DNA of 64,000 nt from Ignelater luminosus (lineage: Eukaryota; Arthropoda; Insecta; Coleoptera; Elateridae), in assembly GCA_011009095.1 (NCBI GenBank), contig VTPC01008686.1:28696-92695 (forward strand), read 5' to 3'. The notes below the pieces were generated by a model. The model did not search any database. It worked only from the letters and a program-made list of their open reading frames with translations, and had not been told where the DNA came from. Of this stretch, positions 32,345 through 44,595 are shown piece after piece; position 1 is the stretch's first letter; each line of letters opens with the position of its first letter. A program made the position numbers and the translations under genes.

Positions 32345-35159
32345 GACTTGAGATAAACGGGAAGATTCGACAGGTTAATACTAATAACTATAGCAAATGA
32401 TTTCTAGCTTGAAAATGAAAATTTTGCAGTTCTAGTTTCAAAAATTATATCTCAAGCATTTTGAAATTAGTTAAGAAGCCGTCAACAATGTTGTTCGTAT
32501 TAAATAGTAAATTCTCCACAATACTTTCTTAGTTTCCTAGTAATCACAATTCGAGAACCGTCGATTTAAGCTAATAAATTGTCACAGAGCAGAGGTTTCG
32601 AATTTATAACTATTCTAGCACAGCGATTTCAAATCGTGTCTTTTATAAACTCAGACTCCATGGAAAGATTATGAATTCATCTTTCCGGGGTTAAAATCGT
32701 CTATGGCTCAAATCTGAGTCATTTCCCCTGTCGATACTGTAACGGCACGTCTCTATAAATATTAAAAATCCGAATATTTAATTTGAATATCGAACCAACT
32801 CTTTAAATGTTCTGAAGTCTAAAAGCTAGTGGTATCTAGTGTTAAAAAATGGAAGTAAGGAATTACTAAATTTTCCTGCTGAATTTATTTGTCCCTTCAT
32901 TCGGAAATGAAAGCCTTTAGGTCCGTCATACATACTTTATTGTTAATTTAAATATTAGTGATATAATGGTATGGTTTTGGTTGATTAATTTAATTCTCCT
33001 TGAGTCATCTTGGTTGTTTCAAAAAATGATTTTTTAATCTGGGTAGATTATTTATATTTTCCTTCGAAATCTGCAGATGTAATTGAAATTTCTTTATTCA
33101 ACATTTAAAAAAGCGTAATAATAGGTAAAAATTTGAATTTAATACAGAACTTTATAGTCGTAATATTGCTGTTGTCCTTGGCAATTTGAAAATCTTTCTT
33201 CGATATTCATTTGCTCTTTAATGTAATACTATGATTTATAAAATACAAAGCTAATGATCTTTGCTGTGTTTTGGTTTATGGAAAAAGCCAAGGTTGACAT
33301 TTGAAGATTCTATACATAACAAACAAGTTTCTGGATTTACCATTTTTAATGGGAAAGTCAGTGGCGCCATTGTGATTAAATATTTATTGTGTCGAATCTT
33401 AATTTTTCTAAATCCACAAAACACAAACTTGGAATCTTACTTTTTACCTAATTAGGCATAGACATCAAGTATAAAATACTTTCAACGGATTAGCGCAATT
33501 ACATTTGTTAAGGTTTCTCTTTCTAAGTACTCACTTTATTTCCTTTTAAAGCAACTTGATTATCTTTGTATTTATTTGATTTTTTCGAGAATAGAACAAA
33601 GAATCGAAAGATATATTAGTGGTTAAATACGAAGATTATATTGACCATTGTTAAAAAAGTTTCAGAAAAAAAGTAAATTACACCAGAATATTTTAATATT
33701 GAACTAAACACAGATAATAGTGGATAATGACAATAATTGAATAAATATTGGAAATAAACAGAATAGAATCAAACAAGCAAATTCAAAGAAATTATAAATG
33801 TGTGATGGAAAAAATGACTTGAATGCACAGTAATAACAAATAATTACACTCTATAGAGATCTCATCAAATATTAAAAAATAAACACGTCTACATAATACA
33901 CAAAAGCGAGATTTTGTATTATAAAATCCAAATAAACAATTGCGTGATAGACATATTATAATAGTAGATACGAAGAACTTCCATCGGTTTTGTTAATGGG
34001 TTATGAACAACACACACAATTGCAGGAGTAACGTAGCGTCTGTACAAACTCAATTATCGTCAATTTTACTGATCCGTATGGGTCGTCAAAACCTTATTTC
34101 GATCATTAACAATTATTCAATAATAAATCAGTATTTGCTTTGTAAATATTTCATAACACGTACTTAGTAATGCTACGGTTGTAGAGAGGCGGAAACATGG
34201 ACTGCCTCTTGTGTATTGAAAAACAACTAGAGATACGTAGGAGTGGAGAACGTCTTTATTCGATGGTGATTTTTGATTTTATTAATGTAAAGGGTATAAA
34301 ATGCAATAGTCGACACAAGTATCTCTATACCAAGTAAGATTTTATTTAAGACTGTAATTTGAGCTTGATTTGTATTTAACAATATTCTCGCTTGCCCAAA
34401 GTGTAGTATGCAGTATCATTAATATTAACAGGCCCATCTCTACAAATTTAGTTTGAAAGTAAGACAACACAGTGCACCCCGTAACGTAATGAGGTTCGAT
34501 ATTTGTAGTGGATGTAAGTAAATAGCGGTTCGTGACGATAATTGACTGTATTATTATATCGAAATATTGATAAAATGACGATGTACTGGCACCTCACGAT
34601 GTCTTAGCTATGAAAAATGTTCCGCCGGTAATTTTTGTGTTTGTTCGCTTTTGCATTAATAATTACAAGCGGAACATGAAAAGAGGAAAAAATCACCAAA
34701 TTACATATGAATTGTGCAATTATAAGATTCTTATCGATTTGATTAATTCGTGTAATTAGTTATTTGTGTTTTGTCCTCTGAATTCTAAAAATATCGATTT
34801 CTAGGTAATAATGTCAACGAAACAAAAATTGTACTAATTTAATCCTTTGCCAAAAATTTTGTCTCTTAGTTTTAGCTTCCAGTACCCTCATAATTAAATA
34901 CCTTGTTTGTAATTAAATGATCAGCACAAAATCAGTTTAGGATTTGCCATTCTGCTAACCCTATCACTGTTACAGTTGATAAATCGTAGTTTTTTTGCAT
35001 TTAAGACCAAGAGACGTAAATTCGTAGTTACTGTTCTGCAGTTTCAGGTAAGAGTTCCATGCCCAAATCCCTTTCATCAAAGCTTCCCATGAGCTTTCTT
35101 AATGTTGTCATATATTAACATAGAATCATCTTGTACCATTAGAAGTCATCATTGTCCCC
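32345..35159. other. Long AT-rich stretch without recognised gene
   Basis: No domain recognised. A short frame at 33261-33455 (+, 64 residues) has no known motif. Confidence 0.45.
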
Positions 35160-36035
35160 AGTTTGTTTGACTTTGCTGTCTATCCCTAATCTGGGAAAAA
35201 CGTATTTACGCTTCAGAAAGGCGTTAACAGGAGATGCCTTCACGAGTATTCAACGAAGCCAAAATTTGCCTTGGCATGCCTTGTATAAAGTGTTCAATAT
35301 TCTCCCATTCTTTCACCAACGCCAATTTCAGTTCTTGTAACGTCTCTGGATGAACTGCGCGAGCCCTGGCACGTCTTTCTATAAATCATACTAAAGAAGC
35401 TTTACGAGATTCATGTAAGCGCTCCTTGTAGGTCATTCCTACTTGCTCTAGATAATCGGGCCCGATTAATGGTGCGAGAGGAAAAACGTTATCTTGAAAA
35501 GGATGTCCTTAATATAATAAGAGGCATTTAAAAACCTGCTGAAAAACAAAAACCATCACAGACCCTTCCCTAATAAATTTTCTTGTTGCAGAAATTCGCT
35601 TCCTCTCCATATCCCATGGTGTCCGTCTGCTGAACGCAAGCACAATCGCTATTCATCCAAGAAAGGAACTCGCCTTCTACCGTTCTCTTCCCAGGATTGA
35701 TGAATCTAGCAAACTCGGATCGTTGTTGTTCGTGCTGTACCGTGAGCGTCGGTACGCGGGCTGCTCTCCGTGCCTTCAAACCAGTTTGTAAGCACTTTCA
35801 GTGCAACAGTAATGATTCTGAAAGCTTGGGAGCATTCAAAATCTGTCGTCGACTTTAACCACGGACTCAGGGGTACATGTGTGTCTCACCATACCGTTGA
35901 AGACCTCTGCGCGCTGTTGACTTTGGTTTTCCAATCGTACAAGCAGCATATCAGACACTTCGGCCATCTTCCACTAATACCACTGCCCTTTCAACTTCTT
36001 CGAGTTATTTGCATTTTTCAGGGCAGAAACTTTCA
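35160..36035 (-). pseudogene. Tc1-like transposase fossil
   Basis: Minus-strand text follows the family order. The N-terminus is ERAVVLVEDGRS, then GKPKSTARRGLQRYGETHMY (about 36010-35875), the Tc1 helix-turn-helix region. Then PTLTVQHEQQRSEFARFI (35755-35700), then RLCLRSADGHHGIWRG in a neighbouring frame (about 35640-35590). The C-terminus is HPETLQELKLALVKEWENI with FIQGMPRQILA (35360-35260). The family's usual length of about 340 residues is roughly spanned, but frames shift and the catalytic DES box is not clean. Inverted ends were not found. An old dead copy. Confidence 0.7.
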
Positions 36036-36594
36036 ATAACGAGACAGCAATCACCATGAAAAACTTTACAAAAAATCTTCACTATGCAAGATTGACAGGA
36101 AATGCAAAATGAAACTCAACTGAAATCCTTATCAAAAGATTAATTTGAAATGATGTAAACACAAACAGTGACAGACCATGAGTCTTAAGTCAGTACCTAG
36201 CTTTGGTCTGTAAACAAAGCTTGTCGACGAAACAGGATAAAATCAAAGCGTGCCACTTTTTTTGTAACTCAGTGAACATAGAGAACTAGGAATAAAGAAA
36301 CTGAAAACTAGTAAAATCACACTAACAACCAGCAGAACTTAATTATCTAAAATTAGCCATTTCATTCTGATCATACTCTGCAGTTACATCGAACTTGGTC
36401 TTGCACACAGTGGTGGGAACAGTACTTCTAGCCATCTTTCATTCAACAGTCTGTATTTGGCAAAAGAACGAAATATAAATTTCATGACTTAGAAACATCC
36501 GGGATCTCTCGTAATTAAAAATCCAGATTGGAACTCGCTACGAAGAAAATATTTGGGATAGCAAAGAGAAGGATCTATAGTTGAGTTTCTCTTG

Positions 36595-37090
36595 GTGTAG
36601 GCATCTGAACCTAGAGCTTTGTTATTTTTCACAGCTTTCATGGTTTTTTTCAATTTCATATGCTTTTATATCTGGTACGTCTTCTGATACGGCGTTTCGG
36701 ATTTTTTGTTTCACATTCTTTTGCATGTTTGTGCTTAGCTTTTTTTCGAACTATAAGGGTTTCTATAAGAATCTTCTATTACCTTTGTCATTTTGTCTAT
36801 ATCTGTTTCCTCTCTATTCTGATGGCCATTAATACATATAATTTTGTTATTCCTTAGTGATGGTCTTAAACACTTGATGCCTCTCTTTCTTTCTATAATT
36901 TTTTCAATTAAAACTTCATTATGTTTTCTTATATCCTTCTTGATATATTCTTTTATGGTTTTGTTTAGCTCTATATACTCGAATGTTTTTCTTTTCACTT
37001 ACCTTGTCTTTTTTATCTTTTTTCTTTGCCAATACTTTTTTATTGCTACTTCCATGAGTTGTTTTGTCAGGTTTTTATTCATACTATTAA
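36595..37090 (-). pseudogene. LINE linker region (inverted segment)
   Basis: Minus-strand frame 36998-36735 encodes TFEYIELNKTIKEYIKKDIR and IERKRGIKCLRPSL. Further down, near 36650-36610, the linker word KAVKNNKALGSDAYTK appears. This is the region between endonuclease and reverse transcriptase of a LINE. Confidence 0.75.
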
Positions 37091-37091
37091 T

Positions 37092-38213
37092 CGTTTTCAT
37101 GAGGATTATCACCAACAGATTAACAGAAAAACTTTCCATAAAGGATACAGCACTTCATAACATCTCACTATGAGAATTCTAATTGAGAAAATCAACGAAT
37201 ATCATCTAGCTTTACACCTTCCGTTTGTAGATTACGGCTTTTGATACTATAGAGGCAGAAGAGCAAGCCATGAACAACAGCAGAATAGATTCCAGAGGCA
37301 GGCAACTTATCCACTGTATAAATCGGAAAGCAAAAATGACAATAAGATTAGATAAAGCAACGAATGGCAATAACATTAGATGAACCAACGAATCCCATAT
37401 AAATTAATAGAAGGGTAAGACAAGGGGATGTAATATCCGCAAAACTATTTACCTTAGCTCTTGAAGATGTTTTCAAAACATTAGATTGGATCAAATTAGA
37501 AATGAATGTAAATGGAAAAAAATTAAACCCCCTGGGATTAGCAGGCGACGTAACGTTGTCCTAATTGGAAACTCATCTGAAGAAATACAAACTGTGATCA
37601 AACAGTTAGCAGAGGCTTCCGATAAAGTAGGTTTAAAGACCAAAATAATGACAAACACAGCGGAAATTAAAAAACAGACGAGTGAACAACTGTATGTCTT
37701 AAGAGAAATGTGGATGAATACGTATACCTGGGACAAATCATGAAACCGAATAAAGAAAATCAAACAGCCGAAGTAACAAGACGGACACAATTAGCATGGG
37801 CAGGATTTGGAAAACTAGCATGTATCTTTTCAATCAAAGCATACTCCCAATACCCACATATGGTTAGCAAACTTGAAAGCTTACCAAGAGAACCACAGAC
37901 AAAATGGAGAAAACACAAAGACCAATGGAAAGGGTCATGCTGGGAGTAAATCTGAAGGACAAAAACAGAGACACAAGGATCCGAGAGAAAACAAAAGTTG
38001 AAGATGTTACACAAAAAGTTGCTAGACTTAAGTTGAGCTTTGCAGGCCATACAGCAAGACAACTAAACGACAGATGGAATAGTGTCTAGAACACGAAGAA
38101 GGCTACAAAAGAGATGGAAAGACCTCGAGAAATCAATCGGAGTACACTGGAAAAAAGGAGCGCAAAACAGGGAAAAATGGAAGGAAGAGTCCAAGGTTAG
38201 TTGAGAGGGGGCT
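37092..38213 (+). pseudogene. LINE reverse transcriptase to C-terminus (sense segment)
   Basis: In order: RIITNRLTEKL; MRILIEKINEYHLALHLPFVD; a GVRQGDxISxKLFTLALEDVF-like block at about 37410-37480; SSEEIQTVIKQLAEASDKVG (37570-37630); EYVYLGQIMK; TQLAWAGFGKLACIFS; and RPMERVMLGVNLKDKNRDTR with LKLSFAGHTARQLNDRWNS near the end. Several frame changes occur. The active-site FADD box is not recognisable (LAGDVTL in its place). Confidence 0.78.
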
Positions 38214-38245
38214 AAAGAAGAAGAAGAAGAAGAAGAAGAAGACGA

Positions 38246-39249
38246 CAAAGGAAATAATGGCATTCACGTTCGGAAGTAGCAAAGTTTTCACCATTTGTGC
38301 CATCAATACTGTGCTACTCTTAAAATACTGAACGAAAGAAGCTACAATAGATATGCACATAAGAGAACACGACCGCACACACCAAGTTCTACATAAGCAA
38401 GAATCGAATAACAAAATAGCATTCACCAAACGAAACGGTTCTAACTTCTTTATGTCCGGTTTTCATTTTTAGAAACTTCGCCGATCCGAAAAAAAATTTG
38501 TTGACAGTCTGTGACAATCTGGAATACCTTTAGGACCTAGTTCAAGAAGTTCACCAAGAAGAAATCTTCAATTTTGTAAAGTATCAAGCTTAGATTGAGC
38601 CTAAGGATAAGGTAAGTTTGTAGAAAATCAGATTCGATAGATTTTAAGTTTAACAGTGATCAATATTTGAGACCTGTATACTTGTCAATAATCGTTTGTA
38701 AACTCCATTTGGAGTTCTATAAAAAGAACAATTTTAGCAGCTGTCAATCAAAAGAACAAGACAAATCAACTGTAATCGTGCAAATTAAAGGGATCTATCC
38801 ATTGCAGCCGTGGATTGCATTAAAAGATTGTCTGTATTGTGAGTTCGATGAAGTCATGAAGAAATCAGCAATAACGGAAGGCTTTAATGCGGATGGGCTC
38901 GATTAAACAGAGAAGGCATCGACTTGAATTATTCAGTCGATGTTATCCACCCATTTACATCACGAGATTTCTGCATGCCATGGATTATGAGAATACTCTG
39001 GGTGACATTATTTCCGTGGATCGTCTTAATTCTTGCATATTTCTTTCAGTAAACACTGTACTGCAGGTGATGTACACGTGCTTGCCCAAAACCATCACCA
39101 CCACCTCTCGCTCTGGCACGCTGTCCCCTCTTCTCAGGGATGCATCAATTGTCAAAAGCGTATGTGGAATTATAAGCAGCATCTTATTTCAGCTTCGGAG
39201 CCACTCGCCGTGATTCGTGATACATCTTGGTATGTGACTCTAGTTCACA
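38246..39249. other. Stretch without recognised gene
   Basis: Frames at 38667-38906 and 38887-39213 (+) show no motif. Nothing else was seen. Confidence 0.4.
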
Positions 39250-39365
39250 ACTAAGAATCCAACATCCCCGACATGTCTCTACACACCAACGACCCAGTAG
39301 AAAACGTGCCCCACTTTCACTATTTAGGAGCACGGATCAATAGTGACGGCAACTGTCTAGTTTCC
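39250..39365 (+). pseudogene. Short LINE RT thumb fragment
   Basis: The plus strand reads VENVPHFHYLGARINSDGNC, the typical xxxFxYLGxxIxxDGxC motif after the LINE palm domain. Only about 40 residues are recognisable before the LTR-element fossil begins. Confidence 0.4.
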
Positions 39366-39439
39366 TAGTCAACCCGATCCCCTACATTCTGCTGTAAACA
39401 TCGTTCCCACATTAACCAGACAACCGTCGACGATACCGG

Positions 39440-40265
39440 AAGTAAATCCGTCCACAGCCAACATCAAGATCCGCAGCTGGAGGATTAATTTCACTGCAAA
39501 GACGGATCCTGTCGCCTTCTAAAAAAAGTTGGACGAAGTAAGTGTCCACCACAATATTTCAAAGGACCAGCTATTGGTGTTACTACCCGAACTGATGTGC
39601 GGAACAGCATTATACTGGTATAGGAATAATTAGGCCCGATGGGCCCGACTTTCTTCAGGACTTGCACGACTTTTACCTGCCGTCCAACTACAAGATCAAC
39701 TTGGAAGTCGAAATCAGCCGGCACACCCAACACTATAAATTAGCTAAGACCATGACCAAGCCAAGCCAGCCCGAAACAAATCCATCTCAATGAACAGACA
39801 GAGAACTGGACCGCCGGTGCCGAGGCCAGCAGTTGTTTGTTGGAAATGCGGACAGAGTGGGCATTTCCGAATCGAATGTCGGAACCGATCAATCCTGTAT
39901 GGGATCCAGTATGGAATCCAGTATTATGTCCAGCGATTGTATCTGCCAGCAACCAAGAAGCTCGATCAGAGGGCCTGAAGTCCGGTCCCCAGCCGCTGCC
40001 TTCGATTGAATAGTGTATTGTATACCAGACCTTTCATTCTTGTAGGCATTAATGGACGTCAGTTTAGGGCTTTAATAGACACCGGTTGTGTCGCAACCTT
40101 CGTAGAAGATGAAGCTGCCCGTCTACTGAAGAATTACAGCCGACTGCCCAAGTTCGTAAATGCCATCGCTATAAACCATGAATCCGTCCGAGTTACCAAG
40201 GCATTGTAGGCCCCAATCAAGGTTCTCGATCGCGAGATATTTGCTTTCGAGTTGTAATCCGATAT
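39440..40265 (+). mobile_element. LTR-retrotransposon fossil A (gag and protease parts)
   Basis: A broken copy of an LTR element, probably of the Ty3/Gypsy group. Parts seen are a gag capsid-like stretch, a CCHC zinc knuckle (CWKCGQSGHFRIEC) and an aspartic protease stretch around ALIDTGC. No polymerase, no envelope and no terminal repeats are seen. It carries a handful of breaks and looks old. It starts at the same point, AAGTAAATCCGTCCAC, as the related fossil at 44596. Confidence 0.65.
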
Positions 40266-40895
40266 TTTTAATCTAGAGTAATACATTAGTTGAAGTATTC
40301 ATCGAAAGGCGATTATGTAAAATGGCCAAGAGAATGGCGTTGCTCGTTACAGGACTCGAAGCAAATTTTCGGAATAGAAAAATTTTTACAATCGTTTAAT
40401 AAGTCTGTCTAGGGAACTTATTGAGCGATTGTAAAAGTGACCCTAATGCCCATACTTGAATCAAGCTTGTACTTAAACTCTTTTCAAGATATCCTAAACA
40501 GGAGCTGAGTTCGTTTATTCAATCTTTTCACTCCAAGAATCTGGTTACTATGTTCAAACAATAGGTTGCCTTGGAAAATAGAACCTTAAGAGCTCACCTC
40601 GCTTAAATATAAGTAGAGTTTAACCCCATGGGTACAATTGTCAAAAACATAGCAACAATGGTTCTTTAAGGGCAAGTAACCAAAGCGTGCTTGCTAAAGA
40701 CAAGCATGTACTTACTCAAGTACTGATCATAAATATGGGCATAAGTCAGTGATCAGTACAGGGATAAACTCCCTATACGAGATTCTTGTTCTTTTTAAGT
40801 TTTTTGATAATCTGCTCAACAGTAAGGTCTAAGGCAGAGCTCAGACAGCCTATCTATAGCGATCGTCCGCAATCAATCAAAATTTCGAATGCATG
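40266..40895. other. Stretch without recognised gene
   Basis: Nothing recognised between the LTR-element fossil and the second mariner. Confidence 0.4.
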
Positions 40896-40897
40896 TA

Positions 40898-42156
40898 CGA
40901 GGTGTGTGAGAAAAGTAATGAGACTGGCAACACTGCGGGAGATCTGGCAACGTTGTGTCTACCGGCCTGTGCTAAACCGGTTTGTTTATCGCTTCCACTT
41001 CCTCAGTCCGAGTTACAACTCCGTACAGCTAACACATTATTTTTGACAGCGCCATCAGTGAAGTTGTGTTTTTGTTGTGTGTTACAGAAATGGAGCATCG
41101 GAATTTAGAGCAATGTTGTGCAATAAAATTTTGTGTTAAACTTGGTGAATCCGGGAGTGTGACTTTTGAAAAGTTGAAACAGGTCTATGGGGAACAGTGC
41201 TTATCAAGAGCGCAAGTTTTCCGCTGGCACAAATCATTTTTGGACGCCCGAGAACACGTTGAAGATGAACCTCGCTCAGGGAGACCTTCAACTTCAAAAA
41301 CTGCCGAAAACGTTGAACGTGTGAGGGCTCTTGTGAGATCAGACCGTCGTTTAACAATAAGGATGATGAGTGAACAGTTAAATTTAAACACTTTCACCGT
41401 GCATCAAATTTTGACAGACAATTTGAACATGCAAAAGATTTGTGCCAAAATGGTGCCGAAAAACCTCACAACTGAACAGAAGAACATTCGAAAAAACGTG
41501 TGCGTTGATCTTCTTGAGTGGATTGCCAATGACCAAGATATATATATAAAACAAAGCGGCAAAGCGAAGAGTGGCACACTCCGTCATCTCCTCGGCCGAA
41601 GAAATGTCGAATGAGCAAATCAAAGATCAAGACCATGCTGATTTTTTTTGACAGTAAGGGTATCGTGCACAAAGAATTTGTTCCACCAGGACAAACTGTC
41701 AACAAAGTGTTTTATAAAAGTGTCCTTGAAAAGCTCAGGAAAAGAGTGATTCGTATGAGACCAGACATTGCAGACAAGTGGATGCTTCATCATGACAATG
41801 CTCCGTGTCACACAGCAATTTCCATCAGTGAATTTTTGACCTCAAAACGCATTTCCTCATCCCCCCTATTCGCCTGATTTGAGTCCTTGTGACTTTTTCC
41901 TTTTCCCGAAATTGAAACATGTCCTAAAAGGACGTCATTTTGGAACTCTGGAAAACATTCAAAAGACTGTGACCGACCAGTTAAAAGCCATACCAGTAGA
42001 AGACTTCCAGCGCTGCTACCAAGAGTGGGAACAACGACTCCGCCGGTGTATAGCTGCCCAAGGGAACTACTTGGAAGGGGATAACATTGTTGTTTGAAAA
42101 AAATAAAAACTTTGGTTAGAATGAAATCAGTCTCATTACTTTTCTCACATACCTCG
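40898..42156 (+). mobile_element. Mariner transposon (DD34D type), internally damaged
   Basis: Inverted ends of about 28 bp start CGAGGTGTGTGAGAAAAGTA on the left; the complement of the right end starts CGAGGTATGTGAGAAAAGTA. A TA flanks each side (40896-40897 and 42157-42158). Length is 1259 bp, normal for mariner. The transposase covers 41090-42097 but is broken. The nearly identical ends suggest moderate age. Confidence 0.92.
41090..42097 (+). pseudogene. Mariner transposase pseudogene
   Basis: The start MEHRNLEQCCAIKFCVKLGE is that of well-known insect mariner transposases. It is followed by the helix-turn-helix part (CLSRAQVFRWHKSF) and the linker EDEPRSGRPSTSKTAENVER, then VPKNLTTEQKNIRKNVCVDL. 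The segment that should carry the first catalytic aspartate (ITGDESW) is missing: sequence jumps near 41540 from an ATATATATA tract to the WHTPSSPRPKK region in another frame. The next part has FVPPGQTVNKVFY and HHDNAPCHT (second aspartate). After one more frame change near 41865, DLSPCDFFLFPKLK holds the third. It ends CIAAQGNYLEGDNIVV. About one deletion and two frame changes make it inactive. Confidence 0.88.
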
Positions 42157-42158
42157 TA

Positions 42159-42839
42159 AATGAATGTTTGGGTGCAGGAATAGTTAGCACAATCAGCGAC
42201 GTACCGTGATGCCAATGTTCAAATGTCAACAAATCATGAACTTTTTCAATGGTATCACGTCCGCTGTCGCGCTAATCGCTCCTGAGTGGTAACACTGGCA
42301 GTACTTCTAAAAGAGCTTTCTTTGCTGACGGCAGCACGCGATCATGATAACTGTTCCTAGACACATCATACACTGCACCGAAAATAGGTCGGCTAGCTTG
42401 ATTATCCACGATCGACCAGTTTGAAAGTACGAATTGGTTCGAATATCAATCGCAATGGCCGACGCAGACGATGTTGTATGTTGAGGTTATGTCTGGTAAC
42501 TACTCTGCGGGTACTGAAACCAATACTACTAATAACGAGAAAGATTTAAAAGATATAAATTCCCTATTGATTGAGACATTGCTGATTCGGCCAATGGAAA
42601 AAATATTAAAAAGGTACAACTTTTGATTTTTTCTTGTCCAGAATCAGTTTCGAGCAAGTCATTGACAGCCAAGATACATCCAAAATTCATTACCAGACTA
42701 ATTTTATCAAAAGGCGCAACAGAGATCACAGATACAAAAGCAATCTAGTTCTGTTAAGAATGGCATGAAGTCAAATATTAGCAAGAAGACCAAATGACTT
42801 TCGCCATTACTTTTAGTATTGCTTTAGGTTAATATCCAA
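42159..42839. other. Stretch without recognised gene
   Basis: Short frames only; no motif recognised. Confidence 0.4.
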
Positions 42840-43010
42840 GAAGTTTCGAGTGGTAAGTGTGGATCAAACAGTGAAGAAAGTGAAATACTTCGGGATCAGA
42901 GAAAGCTTTGATGTAGTAACATACATGGTACAACGAACCAAAAAAACAGGAAATGCATTACCAATTCAGGATTGGAAACCTAATTTATTGTGGTCCAATC
43001 ATGAAGTCTA
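42840..43010 (+). pseudogene. Possible LINE RT thumb fragment
   Basis: VDQTVKKVKYFGIRES followed by RTKKTGNALP resembles the xVKYLGxxxxS and xxKAxRxxGCL motifs beyond the LINE palm domain. It is short and diverged. Confidence 0.35.
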
Positions 43011-43019
43011 ACCATATTA

Positions 43020-44595
43020 TCTAGAAGGGAAAAAATGAAGAAAATTATTCTTCAGTATTCTAGGACAAACAAGACCAATTATTGCCCAGCAATTGTAACG
43101 TCTCGGTAAAACGTTGATCTTTCTACTGATTAAGAGCTGGCCAGCACCTAGCAACACTAACAAGTACACACTTTCGCATAACATAAATAACATTAAAAGT
43201 GTTGTCCACTATTATCCCTCCAATTGTAAAATTTTATATTTCTTTCTGCACTGTAATTTTAGTTATTGTTTCTTTTTCTAACTATTTTTAGCATTTAATT
43301 AACTAATTTAAGCGTTGCAAAAATCATTTCTATACAACGATATTTATTAAAAAGAACTTTAATGAAGGTTCAGAGAAATAATGCACGAAAACAAGCGGCT
43401 ATACCACCGACAAACGAAATCAAATAATTGATGACTTGCCAAAATACACACAACTATTTCAATTAAAATTCGTATCTACATTTGTATTGCAACAAAATTA
43501 TGTAAATGGAATATCTGCTAAATTGCTTTTTCAATGTATTACTATAGCCAACACATACTCATACATATTACAGTACATAACAGAGGTACCGCATGCAAAG
43601 GAAACTAATTCTAAGAAAGCGGCAAAACGGTTGGTACATAAAAGTGACTCATCAGAAGCACACATGCTATTATGAAAAAATGATAACAGCTATTGTTTCT
43701 CTTTTTTTCTTTACATGTTTGTTCTTTTAAATGAGAGAAAGGTGGGGTACGAAATTATTAAAAAGAGCCGCGCTATTCATTTAAAGAATATTAAAGAGTT
43801 TTAAAAAAACAATGTGTTCTATTTCCTTTTCAACCTTCTGCTCAAAAACCTCTTACTTCGCTTTTAGTGTAATTTACACGGTGAGCTTGAGCAAAATCCA
43901 TATATAGGGTGACCTTATTTCCTTTTTTGGAAGCAATTTAGATTTTTTCATAGTTATGGTATGGTTTGAAAATTTAGACTTTTACGGCACTGTTCTCTCC
44001 TTGTCATTGTCCTTTAAACTCAACCATTTTAAACTAAAATTGTTTTGAAATCAGCCCATTGCAGTTTTTTTACTAGTAACAAAAATGTTTAGACAAGGGA
44101 AATTGAAAAAAAAATTAGTTTTACTTAAAAAAAGGTTGGTTTTAGAGAAGAATGACGACCAGACAGAAAGTGCTGAAAAAGTTGAAATATTCAACGTAAC
44201 TAATAACAACCATATCGTAGCATCATTTTGCTCCAACTCACCGTGTAGATTACATTGAAGGAGATAAACTTGTTCTCGAACTTGAACAGCTGTTTTAACA
44301 ATATTTCGAAAAAACCATTTTTCGAAGGCTGGAAAACTTATGTTCATAGGGAAAGCACATTTCAAGAATTTCTGTCATCCAAAAGACAAGGTAGCCATGT
44401 TTTTGAATTCAGGATTGTGCATTAAGGACGTTTTGTCTGGTCCTTTTCCTTTGCGAAGTCCAACAATCACAGAGTTGGTTGATCAATTAAAGTCTAACAA
44501 AGAGAGTATCAAGATCTCAAATTCGTCAGAATATCATAGTACTTCTGGATACTATACTGTATACCATTCTGAATTCAAAATAGTTTTAATATCAA
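43020..44595. other. Stretch without recognised gene
   Basis: AT-rich. Frames such as 43436-43675 (+) and 44051-44365 (-) show no signature. The frame at 44340-44675 runs into the LTR-element fossil. Confidence 0.4.

Larger units (their letters stand above)
36595..38245 (+). mobile_element. LINE with inverted 5' part (twin-priming structure)
   Basis: The upstream part of the LINE coding region lies in minus orientation (36595-37090) and the downstream part follows in plus orientation (about 37092-38213), ending in a (GAA)n tail at 38214-38243. The inverted piece ends at the left with the linker word VKNNKALGSDA. The sense piece starts in a later part of the RT (RIITNRLTEKL). The stretch between these points is missing. 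That order of breakpoints is what twin priming during target-primed reverse transcription gives. Stops and frameshifts show that the copy is dead. Confidence 0.8.

Noticed and set aside
36559-38284. TAGCAAAG at both sides of the twin-primed LINE as a target duplication
   Set aside because: The right copy lies about 30 bases beyond the (GAA)n tail and the word is only 8 bp, so chance is likely; kept only as a weak candidate.
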